Assembly: GCA_937905825.1 (NCBI GenBank)
Contig: CALCXM010000187.1
Span: 21,330 to 85,329 of the forward strand
Length of the DNA: 64,000 nt
From: an uncultured bacterium
GTDB taxonomy: Bacteria > Planctomycetota > UBA1135 > GCA-002686595
Direction of reading: 5' to 3'
This document shows positions 1 to 11,255 of the stretch, one piece after another (the stretch's first letter is position 1; every line of letters begins with the position of its first letter). The notes under the pieces are model-generated. The model did not search any database, was not told the DNA's origin, and saw only the letters and a list, made by a program, of their open reading frames with translations. The position numbers and the translations under genes are program-made.

Positions 1-252
1 CAAATCCTCGGGGACAGTCTCCAAGCAATCCTCAAGGTCTGTCCAATGACCCCGGAAGAACTCCAAGTGACGGATCGACTCACCGACCGAGTGATGAGCT
101 ACTTGGACGAATTGGGCGTGGAGACCGTCGACATGCGGCCCACCTACAAAGCGAGCGTGGAAGACTGCTATTGGCGTTCCGACTTTCACATCAACACGCT
201 AGGGCACCGCTTGATCGCGGAGGCTCTCGCGGAACGCTTGGCGGCCAATTAG
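1..252 (+). CDS. SGNH/GDSL-type hydrolase, C-terminal fragment
   Basis: This is the 3' end of a gene that begins upstream of the window; the frame is open from base 1, so any internal ATG is not its start. The visible end contains SDFHINTLGHRLIAEAL. This is the D-x-x-H block (block V) that supplies the catalytic Asp and His of SGNH/GDSL esterases and of the related AlgX/acetyltransferase-type SGNH domains, followed by the usual C-terminal helix. The nucleophile Ser block lies outside the window, so substrate and domain architecture cannot be judged. Either a secreted esterase or an SGNH domain tied to polysaccharide O-acetylation is possible. Confidence 0.6.
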   Translation, partial: QILGDSLQAILKVCPMTPEELQVTDRLTDRVMSYLDELGVETVDMRPTYKASVEDCYWRSDFHINTLGHRLIAEALAERLAAN

Positions 253-359
253 CCGAATCGAGGCCGGATGGGCCTTTTGCGGTTCCTAGCTGGCCCGGAT
301 GTTGAGACTATGGGGCTCGCGGCCACGGCCACGAGTACACGACCCTAGACGCTCTCTTC

Positions 360-2069
360 ATGGATCACCCCATCGCCTCCTACCTTCTTCTCGCGTTCAT
401 CTCGGTCCTCTTGGCTTCAAGTGTCTTGGGCCAAGACCGCATCACCGGGCGCAGCTTCGCGACGCGTTCGGAGGTGATTGCCCAGCATGGAATGGCCGCG
501 ACCAGCCAACCGCTGGCGACCCAAGCTGCCCTGGACGTGCTGAAGAGTGGCGGCAACGCCATCGATGCAGCCATTTGCGCCAACGCGCTCTTGGGGCTGG
601 TGGAACCCACGGGCAACGGGATGGGCGGTGATCTGTTCGCCATCGTTTGGGATGCCAAGACCAAGCGACTCTACGGTTACAACGGGAGTGGACGTTCACC
701 GATGTCCCTCAGCATGGAGCACTTCGAGAAAGCAGGCCTGAAGAAGGTGCCTTCCCACGGCCCGCTTTCCGTGTCGGTACCTGGCTGTGTGGACGGCTGG
801 TTCGCCTTGCATGAGAAGTTCGGTTCCAAGCCCATGGCGGAACTGCTCGCCCCCACGATTCGTTACGCGGAAGAAGGCGTGCCGATCTCCGAGCTCATCG
901 CGTACTACTGGGACAAGAGCGTTCCGAAGCTTTCCGCCTACCCTGGCTTCGCCAACCAGTTCACGACCAATGGACACGCACCGCGCAAGGGGGAGCTGTG
1001 GCGCAACCCCGGAATTGCTGCCACCCTGCGCCAACTCTCAGAAGGCGGCCGCGATGCGTTCTACAAGGGCCCCGTCGCGCAAGTCATCGGCGAGTACATC
1101 CAAGCGAACGGCGGATTCTTGAGCGCCGAAGACATGGCGTCCCACAAGGGCGAGTGGGTGGAACCTGTTTCTACCAACTACCGCGGGGTGGACCTTTGGG
1201 AGTTGCCCCCCAATGGCCAAGGCATCGCTGCCCTGCAAATCCTCAACATCCTGGAAGCCTACGACCTGCGTTCCATGGGCTTTGGAAGTGCCGACTACAT
1301 CCATCACTTCGTCGAGGCCAAGAAGCTCGCGTTTGAGGACCGAGCACGCTTCTACGCGGACCCGAGCATGGTGGAGGTCCCCGTCGACGAGCTGATTTCC
1401 AAGCCCTACGCCGCAAAGCGTCGCAAGCACCTGAACCCCAAGCGTGCTGGCAAGCAGGTCCCCGCGGGCAATCCAGCCCTGGGCTCAGGCGACACAATCT
1501 ACCTCTGCACGGCGGATGAAGAGGGCAACATGGTCTCCTTGATCCAAAGCAACTACCGCGGCATGGGCTCGGGCATGACCCCCCCGGGACTCGGCTTTAT
1601 CTTGCAAGACCGTGGCGAGCTTTTCGACTTGACCCCCGGACGGCCGAATTCCTACGCCCCCGGCAAACGCCCCTTCCACACGATCATTCCGGCCTTTGCC
1701 ACGAAGGACGGCAAGCCGTGGATCGCCTTCGGCGTGATGGGCGGGGCGACCCAACCCCAAGCCCATGCGCAAATCTTGATCAACATGCTCGACTTCGACA
1801 TGGGCCTGCAAGAAGCGGGTGACGCTCCGCGAATCTTGCATAGCGAGTCCTCCCAGCCAACGGGTGAGCGCATGACCGACGGGGGCGAGCTGTCGCTCGA
1901 GTCCGGCATTGAGTACGAAGCCATACGCGAACTGGTCGAGCGCAAGCACAAGATCGTGTGGAAGGTGGGACCTTACGGCGGCTACCAAGCCATCCTGCGC
2001 GACCCCGTGAGCGGCGTGTACTACGGCGCCTCCGAATCGCGCAAAGACGGTCAAGCCGCTGGTTGGTAG
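360..2069 (+). CDS. ggt: Gamma-glutamyltransferase (glutathione hydrolase)
   Basis: The 569-residue product has the usual length of the GGT proenzyme. Residues 1-25 form a signal peptide (Leu/Val-rich core, cleavage near VLG-Q), so it should act outside the cytoplasmic membrane, removing the gamma-glutamyl group of glutathione and related peptides. Family signatures are GNGMGGDLF, NGSGRSP and VPGCVDGWFALHEKFG in the large subunit. In the small subunit the stretch GSGDTIYLCTADEEGN places the autoprocessing Thr nucleophile at T379, followed by GFILQDRGELF. The ATG start at 360 is chosen because it directly precedes the signal peptide. It stands alone, with a strong hairpin 36 nt after its stop. 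Confidence 0.93.
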   Translation: MDHPIASYLLLAFISVLLASSVLGQDRITGRSFATRSEVIAQHGMAATSQPLATQAALDVLKSGGNAIDAAICANALLGLVEPTGNGMGGDLFAIVWDAKTKRLYGYNGSGRSPMSLSMEHFEKAGLKKVPSHGPLSVSVPGCVDGWFALHEKFGSKPMAELLAPTIRYAEEGVPISELIAYYWDKSVPKLSAYPGFANQFTTNGHAPRKGELWRNPGIAATLRQLSEGGRDAFYKGPVAQVIGEYIQANGGFLSAEDMASHKGEWVEPVSTNYRGVDLWELPPNGQGIAALQILNILEAYDLRSMGFGSADYIHHFVEAKKLAFEDRARFYADPSMVEVPVDELISKPYAAKRRKHLNPKRAGKQVPAGNPALGSGDTIYLCTADEEGNMVSLIQSNYRGMGSGMTPPGLGFILQDRGELFDLTPGRPNSYAPGKRPFHTIIPAFATKDGKPWIAFGVMGGATQPQAHAQILINMLDFDMGLQEAGDAPRILHSESSQPTGERMTDGGELSLESGIEYEAIRELVERKHKIVWKVGPYGGYQAILRDPVSGVYYGASESRKDGQAAGW

Positions 2070-2104
2070 GCAACCTCCAGCAACGCTCCAAGAAAAGAAT
2101 CGTC

Positions 2105-2136
2105 GGGGGGCATCGGTCGGAAGATCGATGCCCCCC
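2105..2136 (+). terminator. Intrinsic terminator-like hairpin after ggt
   Basis: GGGGGGCATCG (2105-2115) pairs perfectly with CGATGCCCCCC (2126-2136) across a 10-nt loop, followed by GTCTTTG. It sits 36 nt after the ggt stop and before the phosphatase gene, so it most likely ends ggt transcription. Confidence 0.75.
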
Positions 2137-2242
2137 GTCTTTGTAGTTGAACGGGCGGCGCTGGCTGGCTATCACGCTGTCACAACCTGACTCGCGAACC
2201 GCCGGTCGCCCTCCAACAGGCGGCCTTGACCACCGCCCATCT

Positions 2243-3748
2243 ATGGCAAAAGAAATCAAAGTCGGCCCCTTGCTCGGTGTCGAAAGCGACACGCAATACA
2301 CCATCTGCTTCCTGGCGAAGAACGGCCTCGATGACCTCAAGGTCATCTGCGATGGCCAGACAGTCGACGCCGTGGAAATCGCGAAGACGGCCAGCGGCCG
2401 TTTTTGGCGCGCGGTCGTGGACTTGCCAGTTCCCGCAGTGTCGCGCACGGTGACCTACTCGGTGATCTCCGACGCCCACAACTGCTCCGACATGTTCTTG
2501 CGCCAAGAGTGGTCCTTCTACCTGCCGCAGAAAGGAGAGGCAGTTCGAATCGCCTACGCCTCGTGCAACGGGTTCACGAAGGATCCTGGCCGTGGAGGCG
2601 ATCACTACGTGCTCTGGGAGCGGATGCAGGAGGCTCACGAGTCGAGACCTTACTCCCTGCTCGTGATGGGCGGCGATCAACTCTACGCCGACGAAATCTG
2701 GCAAAGCCCGCTCTGCGAAACCGTCGGCGATTGGAGTGAAGAGCGCACCAGCCAGCGCATCAAGGCGAAAGCGACCCAGCGCATGAAGAAGGAGCTCGGC
2801 GTGTTCTACGAGAGCCTTTACCTGCGCCATTGGCGCAAGAAGACCATGTCGATGATGATGGCTTCGGTGCCCTCCGTGATGATGTGGGACGATCACGATG
2901 TGATTGACGGCTGGGGCTCGTTTTCGGAGGAGCTGCAAGAATGCGAGGTCTTCCAGGCCATTTACGTGGAGGCCTCACGGCACTTTGAGCTGTTCCAGAT
3001 GCGCTCGCGGAACAATTCCACCCTGCTGGGCCGAGGGACCAAACACTACTCCTTCGCACTGACTTACCGTGGCTACGGAATCCTCGGCCTCGACAACCGC
3101 TCCGAGCGTTCCCTGACGCAAGTCATGAGCCGGCAAAACTGGAGCGACGTCAAGGGCTGGCTGGATGGCCACATGCCCGGGGAGATCGATTCGCTGCTCG
3201 TGATGAGCGCCGTCCCGGTCGTCTACCGCAGCTTCGCCGGGGTGGAGGCCATCATGGGTGCCACGCCCTGGCAAGAGTCCCTCGAGGATGACGTCAACGA
3301 TCACTGGACCGCCGACCGCCACGAGGGGGAGCGGGAAAAACTGATCACAATCCTGCTCGACTTCAAGAACCGTGCGCAGCCTGTGAACGGCAACGAAGGG
3401 CGCATCGTCATTCTCTCCGGCGATGTGCACGTGGGCAGCCTGGGTGTGATCGACGACCTGCGCAACCCACAGAGCCCCAGGCAGATCCACCAAGTCGTCG
3501 CGAGCGGCATCGTCCACCCGCCGGTTGGCTGGTTCACCTGGAAGGGACTCAAACTGATCACGGGAGATCGTCGCGAGCGACTCGAGCACTCCGAGGTCTA
3601 CACGGAAAACGTGCGTCCTCTTGGTGGCTCCAAGTTCATCCGCTCACGCAACTACGCCAACCTCGAACAAGGCACGGACGGCAAGCTGTGGGTCGAGTGG
3701 GTTTGCGAAGACAAGCGCCGACGGGAGTTCGGCATCCCCGTCAGTTAG
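2243..3748 (+). CDS. PhoD-like (alkaline phosphatase D family) metallophosphoesterase
   Basis: A 501-residue protein with the metal-binding motifs of the PhoD-like calcineurin fold: GGDQLYADE near residue 142, WDDHDVIDGWGS near 214 and SGDVHVGSLG near 391. It should hydrolyse phosphomono- or diesters. There is no Tat or Sec signal, unlike classical secreted PhoD, so this is probably an intracellular relative. The frame is open further upstream to an ATG at 2147, but the residues before 2243 are Arg/Pro-rich and run just behind the preceding hairpin, so the ATG giving MAKEIKVGPLLG is preferred. The real substrate cannot be told from sequence. Confidence 0.85.
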   Translation: MAKEIKVGPLLGVESDTQYTICFLAKNGLDDLKVICDGQTVDAVEIAKTASGRFWRAVVDLPVPAVSRTVTYSVISDAHNCSDMFLRQEWSFYLPQKGEAVRIAYASCNGFTKDPGRGGDHYVLWERMQEAHESRPYSLLVMGGDQLYADEIWQSPLCETVGDWSEERTSQRIKAKATQRMKKELGVFYESLYLRHWRKKTMSMMMASVPSVMMWDDHDVIDGWGSFSEELQECEVFQAIYVEASRHFELFQMRSRNNSTLLGRGTKHYSFALTYRGYGILGLDNRSERSLTQVMSRQNWSDVKGWLDGHMPGEIDSLLVMSAVPVVYRSFAGVEAIMGATPWQESLEDDVNDHWTADRHEGEREKLITILLDFKNRAQPVNGNEGRIVILSGDVHVGSLGVIDDLRNPQSPRQIHQVVASGIVHPPVGWFTWKGLKLITGDRRERLEHSEVYTENVRPLGGSKFIRSRNYANLEQGTDGKLWVEWVCEDKRRREFGIPVS

Positions 3749-3764
3749 CCGTTGTTTGCAAGCC

Positions 3765-4226
3765 CTACCCCAGGGCGTCGATCACGTCCTGGGGGGCCTG
3801 CACCAACTCGATCAACACGCCTTCACCGCTGATCGGGAAGTCATCGTTGGCTTTCGGATGCACGAAACAAATGTCGTGCCCGCTGGCTCCTGGGCGGATG
3901 CCGCCGGGGGCGAAGCGCAGACCTTGCTGCTCCAACCACTTCACCGCGACGGGCAAGTCGTCCACCCAAAGCCCCACGTGGTTGAGCGCCGGACGGCTCA
4001 CGTCGATCTTGCCCTCGGGGTCCAGCGGTTGCATCAGATCGACCTCCACGCGCGCCGGCCCCTCTCCGAGCACGCAGATGTCCTCGTCCACGTTCTCACG
4101 CTCGGAGCGAAACTCCTTCTCCAGCTGCAAGCCAAAGAGGTCCACCCAAAGCCGGCGCAAGCGCCCCTTGTCCTTTGCCCCGAGGGCAATTTGTTGCAAG
4201 CCAAGGATTCGGAACGGTCGTTTCAC
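3765..4226 (-). CDS. VOC/glyoxalase-fold protein, putative methylmalonyl-CoA epimerase
   Basis: A 153-residue vicinal-oxygen-chelate protein with two beta-alpha-beta-beta-beta halves. It is divergent from the mutA-mutB-meaB operon (93 nt between starts), which suggests it interconverts (R)- and (S)-methylmalonyl-CoA. The later metal ligands of the epimerase are present: H83 in LNHVGLWVDD and E140 in VLIELVQAP. The first His is replaced by Gln (LQQIALG, Q12), so activity is not certain. The GTG start is chosen because GGAGG lies 5 nt upstream and the length then matches the family. An ATG at 4274 would add 16 unstructured residues. The frame stays open far beyond, but that is antisense to mutA. 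Confidence 0.72.
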   Translation of the reverse strand: MKRPFRILGLQQIALGAKDKGRLRRLWVDLFGLQLEKEFRSERENVDEDICVLGEGPARVEVDLMQPLDPEGKIDVSRPALNHVGLWVDDLPVAVKWLEQQGLRFAPGGIRPGASGHDICFVHPKANDDFPISGEGVLIELVQAPQDVIDALG

Positions 4227-4319
4227 GGGAGCCTCCGGGGCGGTCAGGGGGGGAAAAATGGTAGTCTGCCGCATTCTTGCCCCATTCCCAATGCTCCCCG
4301 TCCCATCGCTCTCGGGTCC

Positions 4320-5995
4320 ATGGCCGAAGTAACCGAACAACACCCTCCCAAGTTCCCAGACGTGTCGCCCCAAAGCTGGCGCGAAGCCGTCGAAAGAGGG
4401 CTGCACGGGAAGCGGATCGAGGACAAGCTCACGACCACCACCAGCGACGGAATCGTGATCCAGCCCCTCTACGAGGATCAGGGCGAGGCGCGCGAAGCAC
4501 TCCCCTGGTGCGAGGGTTCTTGGAGTCCTCACGAGAGCTTGCCCCTGGAGAATCCCAAGTCCTGGCGCGCGCGTATGCAGCGCGCAGCGGACTTTGGCGT
4601 GAAGGGCTTTCGAGTGGGCCAGCTGACCGAGGAGCTGGAAGCGGATCTCCTGGGGATCGCCCGTGAGCTGCAAGTGGAATTGCACCTGAGCTCCCCCGTC
4701 CAAGCGGATCGCGCCATGGGGCGCCTGCAGCAGGAACTGCGCGGAGGGCAAACGCTCTTGCCCGGCGCGCTCACCGAGGAACTGGCGATAGCAGCCAGCG
4801 CCGGCACCACGCTTTTCTCCGCTTGTAGCTCCAGCGAACAAGGCCAGGGTGCTGGAGTCGCCCTGCAAGTCGCCCTTTGCTTGACCCGCGGCGCTGCTTG
4901 GTTGCGCGAGGCCGAGCGCTGTGCAGTCTCCGCCACCGATGCTGCGGGCCTCGTCGAGTTCCGCGTCGGGAGCGGCACGGACCTCTTCCTTGAAATCGCC
5001 AAGCTGCGCGCCCTGCGCCTGTGTTGGACGAAGCTCTTGAAAGCCTGCGCCGTTCAGGGGCCGTGCAAGATTCACGTGGAAGCCTCCGCGCGCTCCTGGA
5101 CCGTGCGCGATCCCTGGGTCAATGGCCTGCGCGGAACCACCATCGCTTTCGCTGCAGCTATCGGCGGAGCGCAGTCCGTTCTCGTGCTGCCCTTCGATGC
5201 CATGCTCGGCGCTTCCGACGAAGAAGCCCTGCGCCTGGCTCGCAACACTCACGCCATCCTCGCCCAAGAGTCGCACCTCGACCAAGTCCAAGATCCGGCG
5301 GCGGGCAGCGGCTACATCGAAAGCTTGACGAACGACATCGCCCAAGGAGCTTGGGTGCTGTTTCAGGAGCTCGAACTCTTGGGCGCGGATTCGACTGGCT
5401 TTGTTGCAGAGGAGATCGAGCGCAGCGCCGCAGCCGACGCCGCGGCAATCGCCACCCGTCGCAACGGCTTGATTGGAGTCAGCGAGTTTCCGAATCTCGA
5501 GGAGAGCTTGCCGGAACGCACGGGCGCACCCGCTTTTCAAAACGCAAACACTCTGGCCGCGCCCTTCGAGGCCCTGCGCGCGAGGAGCGACCGCCACCAA
5601 GCCCAGCACGGAACACGCCCCACGGCCTTCCTTTGCAACTTTGGCCAACAAGTCGACTTCCGCCCTCGATCAGGATTCGCCAGCAACTTACTCGCTGCCG
5701 GCGGAATCGCGGTTCAGGACAACGAGGGCTTCCAGACGGTGGACGCTGCCCTGCAGGCCTACGATCTGCAAACGGCGTCCTTGGCGGTGATCGCATCGAC
5801 GGACGAGTTGTACTTGGAACACGTCTCCAGCCTAGCCCGCGGCCTGCAGGAACGCGGAGCCATCGTCGTCCTGGCGGGCAGAGCTGGCGAACAGGAAGCC
5901 GAGTGGACCGCCGCCGGGGTCGACACCTACATCCACCTGGGTTGCGACGCCTTGGCCGCGCTCGAGCACTTGCAAGTCAGCGCGGGGGTTTCCCT

Positions 5996-5999
<4 letters not shown>
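4320..5999 (+). CDS. mutA: Methylmalonyl-CoA mutase small (beta) subunit
   Basis: A 559-residue paralogue of the catalytic subunit, with the TIM-barrel domain first and a C-terminal domain resembling the cobalamin-binding fold. As in known small subunits, that domain lacks the D-x-H-x-x-G cobalt-ligand motif, so it should be structural and not bind B12. Recognisable family blocks include IHVEASARSWTVRDPWVNGLRG and PAAGSGYIESLTND. Its TGA stop overlaps the mutB ATG (ATGA), so the two are translationally coupled. The frame is open upstream to 3621, but that is antisense to the VOC gene, and the ATG at 4320 gives the family N-terminus. Confidence 0.9.
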
Positions 6000-8154
<2,155 letters not shown>

Positions 8155-8158
<4 letters not shown>

Positions 8159-9147
8159 GCGCGCCCCCTGCCTTCGACTTGCAAGCTTTGTGCGCAGGCG
8201 TGCGGTTCGGCGAGCGCGGCGCCTTGGGGCGCGCGATCACCTTGATCGAAAGTCGCAACGACCAGAAGCGTGCCCAAGGGGAAGCCCTGCTCGGGGAACT
8301 CTTGCCCGCGTCCGGCAACACCCTGCGCGTCGGCATTACGGGAGTTCCCGGCGTCGGCAAGAGCACCTTCATCGACGCTCTCGGAACGCACTTGACCAAG
8401 CTCGGTCACAAAGTCGCCGTGCTGGCCGTGGACCCCACGAGCCCTGTCACCGGGGGTTCGATTCTCGGGGACAAGACGCGCATGACGCGCCTTTCTCAGG
8501 ACCCCAATGCATTCATCCGGCCGTCGCCTTCCTCCGGCACCTTGGGCGGGGTGGCCATGCGCACCCGGGAAAGCATGTTGGTCTGCGAGGCCGCAGGTTT
8601 TGACATCGTGCTCGTGGAGACCGTTGGCGTGGGCCAATCGGAAGTCGCCGTCGAGCAGATGGTCGACTTCTTTCTCGTGTTGATGTTGGCGGGCGCCGGC
8701 GACGAACTGCAAGGCATCAAGCGCGGCATCTTGGAAATCGCTGACCTGATCGCCATCAACAAAGCAGATGGGGAGAACCAGCCCCGGGCTGAACTCGCGC
8801 GCAACGAGTACGCTTCCGCCTTGCAACTGCTGCGTCCAAAGAGCGACGCTTGGACCCCGCAAGCGGTTTGCGTGAGCGCCTTGAGCGGAAGCGGGATCGA
8901 GGGGCTTTGGCAACTTGTGCTCGAACATCGCAAGCAGCTCGAAGCCACCGGTGAACGGGACGCGAGGCGCAAAGAACAACAGGGCCAATGGATGTGGCAG
9001 GACGTGGAGGACTCGCTGCAGGCTGCCCTGCGCTCCAATCAAGCCGCCCACGCCTTGAGCTTGGAGTTGGAATCACGTGTTCGAGAGGGTGAGTTGCTCG
9101 CTTCGGCTGCCGCTCGTCAGATCATCGCCGCCTTCCTCGGACGTTAG
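8155..9147 (+). CDS. meaB: Methylmalonyl-CoA mutase-associated G3E GTPase chaperone
   Basis: A 330-residue G3E P-loop GTPase of the MeaB/ArgK family. It gates cofactor delivery to methylmalonyl-CoA mutase and protects it from inactivation. The P-loop is GVPGVGKST (residues 63-71), the switch region includes DIVLVETVGVGQSE, and the base-recognition motif is NKAD. The start overlaps the mutB stop (ATGA), so mutase and chaperone are made together. Family length and gene order are conventional. Confidence 0.95.
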
Positions 9148-9153
9148 ACCGCT

Positions 9154-10479
9154 GTGTTCGCGAGCTTTTTCCTAACGGCGATTCTACAGGTGCCGGCGCC
9201 GCCCGTGCCCCAGGAGGAACCGCCTGAGGAAATCACCCCCGCCCCGTTCTTCGAGGGGGACATTCCCTCCACGGGCCTGGCGGACGCACGCATGACGGCT
9301 TTCGATCAGGCCATGCGTGACTTCTTGCGTGAGGGAGAAATCCCCGGCGCGACCCTCGCTATCTCGAAAGACAATCGGCTGATCTACTCGCGCGGATTCG
9401 GCTACTCCGACTTCGAAGCGCAGACTCCCATGCAACCGGACGCCTTGATGCGCGTGGCCAGCCTCTCGAAACCGGTGACGGCGACGATGGTCTTTCTGCT
9501 CGAGCAAGAGGGCAAGTTGAAGTTTAAGGATCCTATCCTGCGGCGTCTGGATCCAAAGCTCCATCGCGGACAGCCGCCGGCGGATTCTCGTTGGGCGAGC
9601 ATCACCCTGCTTCAGCTGCTGCAGCACCGAGCCGGATTTGACCGCAAGCTCTCCGGGGATCCTGCCTTCTACGCTCAAGGCCTGGGACGTGAACTTGGAT
9701 TGAAGACTCCCGCGGACAAGACGGAGGTGATCAGCGCCATGCTTCAACGCCCCCTCGACTTCAACCCCGGCGAGCGCTACGCCTACTCCAACCTCGGCTA
9801 CAGCCTGCTCGGCCGCGCCATCGAGTCGGTGACCGGGCTCAACTACGAAGACGCGGTCAAACAGAAACTGCTCACGCCCTTGGGCATCGATCGGATGTAC
9901 GTGGGTCGCACTCTGCGTTCCGAAGCCCGCGAGGGAGAAGTCGTTTACTATTCCTCGGAGCGCGTGAAGTCCCTGGTTCCCGGGCAGCGTGGCAAGCTTG
10001 TCCCCGCTCCCTACGGAGCTTGGATTCAGCCCGACCTGGACGCCTTTGGTGGCTGGATTGCGAGTGCCCCAGACATCTTGAAGCTCGCGCGCATCTACGA
10101 TCCGACCTATGCATCCGGGCCTTTGAGCTCCAAGTCGATCGACAAGATGTTCGAGCATCCCAAGGGCAAGGTCCCCGAGGCCAACGCACCTCCCTGGTAC
10201 GGCTGCGGATGGGAAGTGCGCTTCTACGGCAACGGTCGTTACAACGCCTGGCACACGGGATCTTTGCCCGGCAGCGCGACTCTCTGGGTGATGCGTGCGG
10301 ACGGACTCTCGTGGGTTGTGCTTTTCAATTCAAGGGCCGACAACGAGGACAACTACCTGAGCGCAACCATCGATCCCAGGCTCCACAAAGCTGCCAGTGA
10401 GACCCAAGCTTGGCCGGAGTTCGATTTGTTCGAAAAGGTTCCAGGCACGGCTCCCGAGGACCCGATTCGGACGAAATGA
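9154..10479 (+). CDS. Serine hydrolase, beta-lactamase/class C PBP-like family
   Basis: A 441-residue member of the beta-lactamase-related serine hydrolases (esterase/D-aminopeptidase/class C type). The catalytic S-x-x-K is S103-L-S-K106 in VASLSKPVTATM, and the second motif is Y-x-N in YAYSNLGYSLLG. The C-terminal HTGSLPGSATLW fits the third (H/K-x-G) motif. A short hydrophobic leader ending before a Pro/Glu-rich stretch suggests export. The start is GTG, 6 nt after the meaB stop, so it may be co-transcribed with the mut operon, though its function looks unrelated. The substrate is unknown; calling it an antibiotic beta-lactamase would not be justified. Confidence 0.85.
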   Translation: MFASFFLTAILQVPAPPVPQEEPPEEITPAPFFEGDIPSTGLADARMTAFDQAMRDFLREGEIPGATLAISKDNRLIYSRGFGYSDFEAQTPMQPDALMRVASLSKPVTATMVFLLEQEGKLKFKDPILRRLDPKLHRGQPPADSRWASITLLQLLQHRAGFDRKLSGDPAFYAQGLGRELGLKTPADKTEVISAMLQRPLDFNPGERYAYSNLGYSLLGRAIESVTGLNYEDAVKQKLLTPLGIDRMYVGRTLRSEAREGEVVYYSSERVKSLVPGQRGKLVPAPYGAWIQPDLDAFGGWIASAPDILKLARIYDPTYASGPLSSKSIDKMFEHPKGKVPEANAPPWYGCGWEVRFYGNGRYNAWHTGSLPGSATLWVMRADGLSWVVLFNSRADNEDNYLSATIDPRLHKAASETQAWPEFDLFEKVPGTAPEDPIRTK

Positions 10480-10649
10480 GCGCAGTGTGCTAGCAAGACT
10501 TGAGGGTCGGTCCCTCCCGCAGCCTGGCGACTGCGGCGGCCTGTCAACAGTGCATTGGGTGTGAGTCTTGTGAATTGGCACTTGATGGGACTCACAAACC
10601 CGCGACTCGGCTTATCCTATTGGGCCCGCCACAAAGCTCTCGACTCTCT

Positions 10650-11255
10650 ATGCGCACCATCACTCTGTTCCTGTTCCTGACCTGCATCTGCATGGCGGTC
10701 TACATCTACTTTGGCGAAGCCCGTCGGGCGGACGAAGAGATGGACCTCGGCAGGCTCCGGATCAACTTGAATGAGCGCCGCCAGCTAGCCGACAGCGGAC
10801 CGCCTTTGAGGGATGCAGATGGCGCGCTCCTGGAGTTGGATCCCAAGGACGACCTGGGGGGTTTTGTTCGCAAGTCGGACGGCCCACTGGTGCTGCCGAT
10901 CAGCGTCAGCGAACGCCGCGTGAACCTGCTCGAGCTCTATGGGCAACGGGCCCCCGCACAGTTGCGCGAGGAGCTGGCCCTCCTGCGCGAAGTTTTTGAA
11001 GCCGAGTGCGCCCAAGCCTTCAACCTGCAGTTCGAACTCGGACGCTTTGAAGCGCGCATTCTGGATCAAGCCCTGAAGGTGGATCCGCCCTTGCGCTTGA
11101 ACGGCTCACCGTCGCTCGTGGAGTTTCGCCCCGCGACCGACCCGCAGACCAAGCAGCAAATGGCCGAGATCGTGATCCTGCGCCAGTCGGAGCATGCTGC
11201 GCTCTACGAGCTGCAGGACACCATCGCCTGGCTGGACGCGCGCCTCGCAGACTAA
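10650..11255 (+). CDS. Hypothetical single-pass membrane protein
   Basis: A 201-residue protein I do not recognise. Residues 4-20 (ITLFLFLTCICMAVYIY) form one N-terminal membrane segment, followed by a charged, Leu- and Glu-rich body that is probably helical (ELALLREVFEAE). The ATG is chosen because it directly precedes the membrane segment; the open frame before it is Ser/Cys-rich and unlikely. It converges on the aminotransferase gene, and the two stop codons overlap by 4 nt. Codon use and GC match the neighbours, so it is probably a real native gene of unknown role. Confidence 0.6.
   Translation: MRTITLFLFLTCICMAVYIYFGEARRADEEMDLGRLRINLNERRQLADSGPPLRDADGALLELDPKDDLGGFVRKSDGPLVLPISVSERRVNLLELYGQRAPAQLREELALLREVFEAECAQAFNLQFELGRFEARILDQALKVDPPLRLNGSPSLVEFRPATDPQTKQQMAEIVILRQSEHAALYELQDTIAWLDARLAD

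Noticed and set aside
4227..5651. Long minus-strand open frame extending the VOC gene to 628 residues
   Set aside because: It is antisense to mutA, which has clear family motifs, and the extra residues are Gly/Ala/Arg-rich without domain signals. GC-rich DNA leaves such frames open by chance.
5021..5995. Upstream extension of the mutB frame within mutA
   Set aside because: The residues are Arg/Ser/Pro-rich and lie in another frame of mutA. The ATGA overlap gives the normal mutB start.
9154..10479. Antibiotic-resistance beta-lactamase
   Set aside because: S-x-x-K and Y-x-N are shared by many esterases and peptidases of this superfamily; nothing points to antibiotic hydrolysis.
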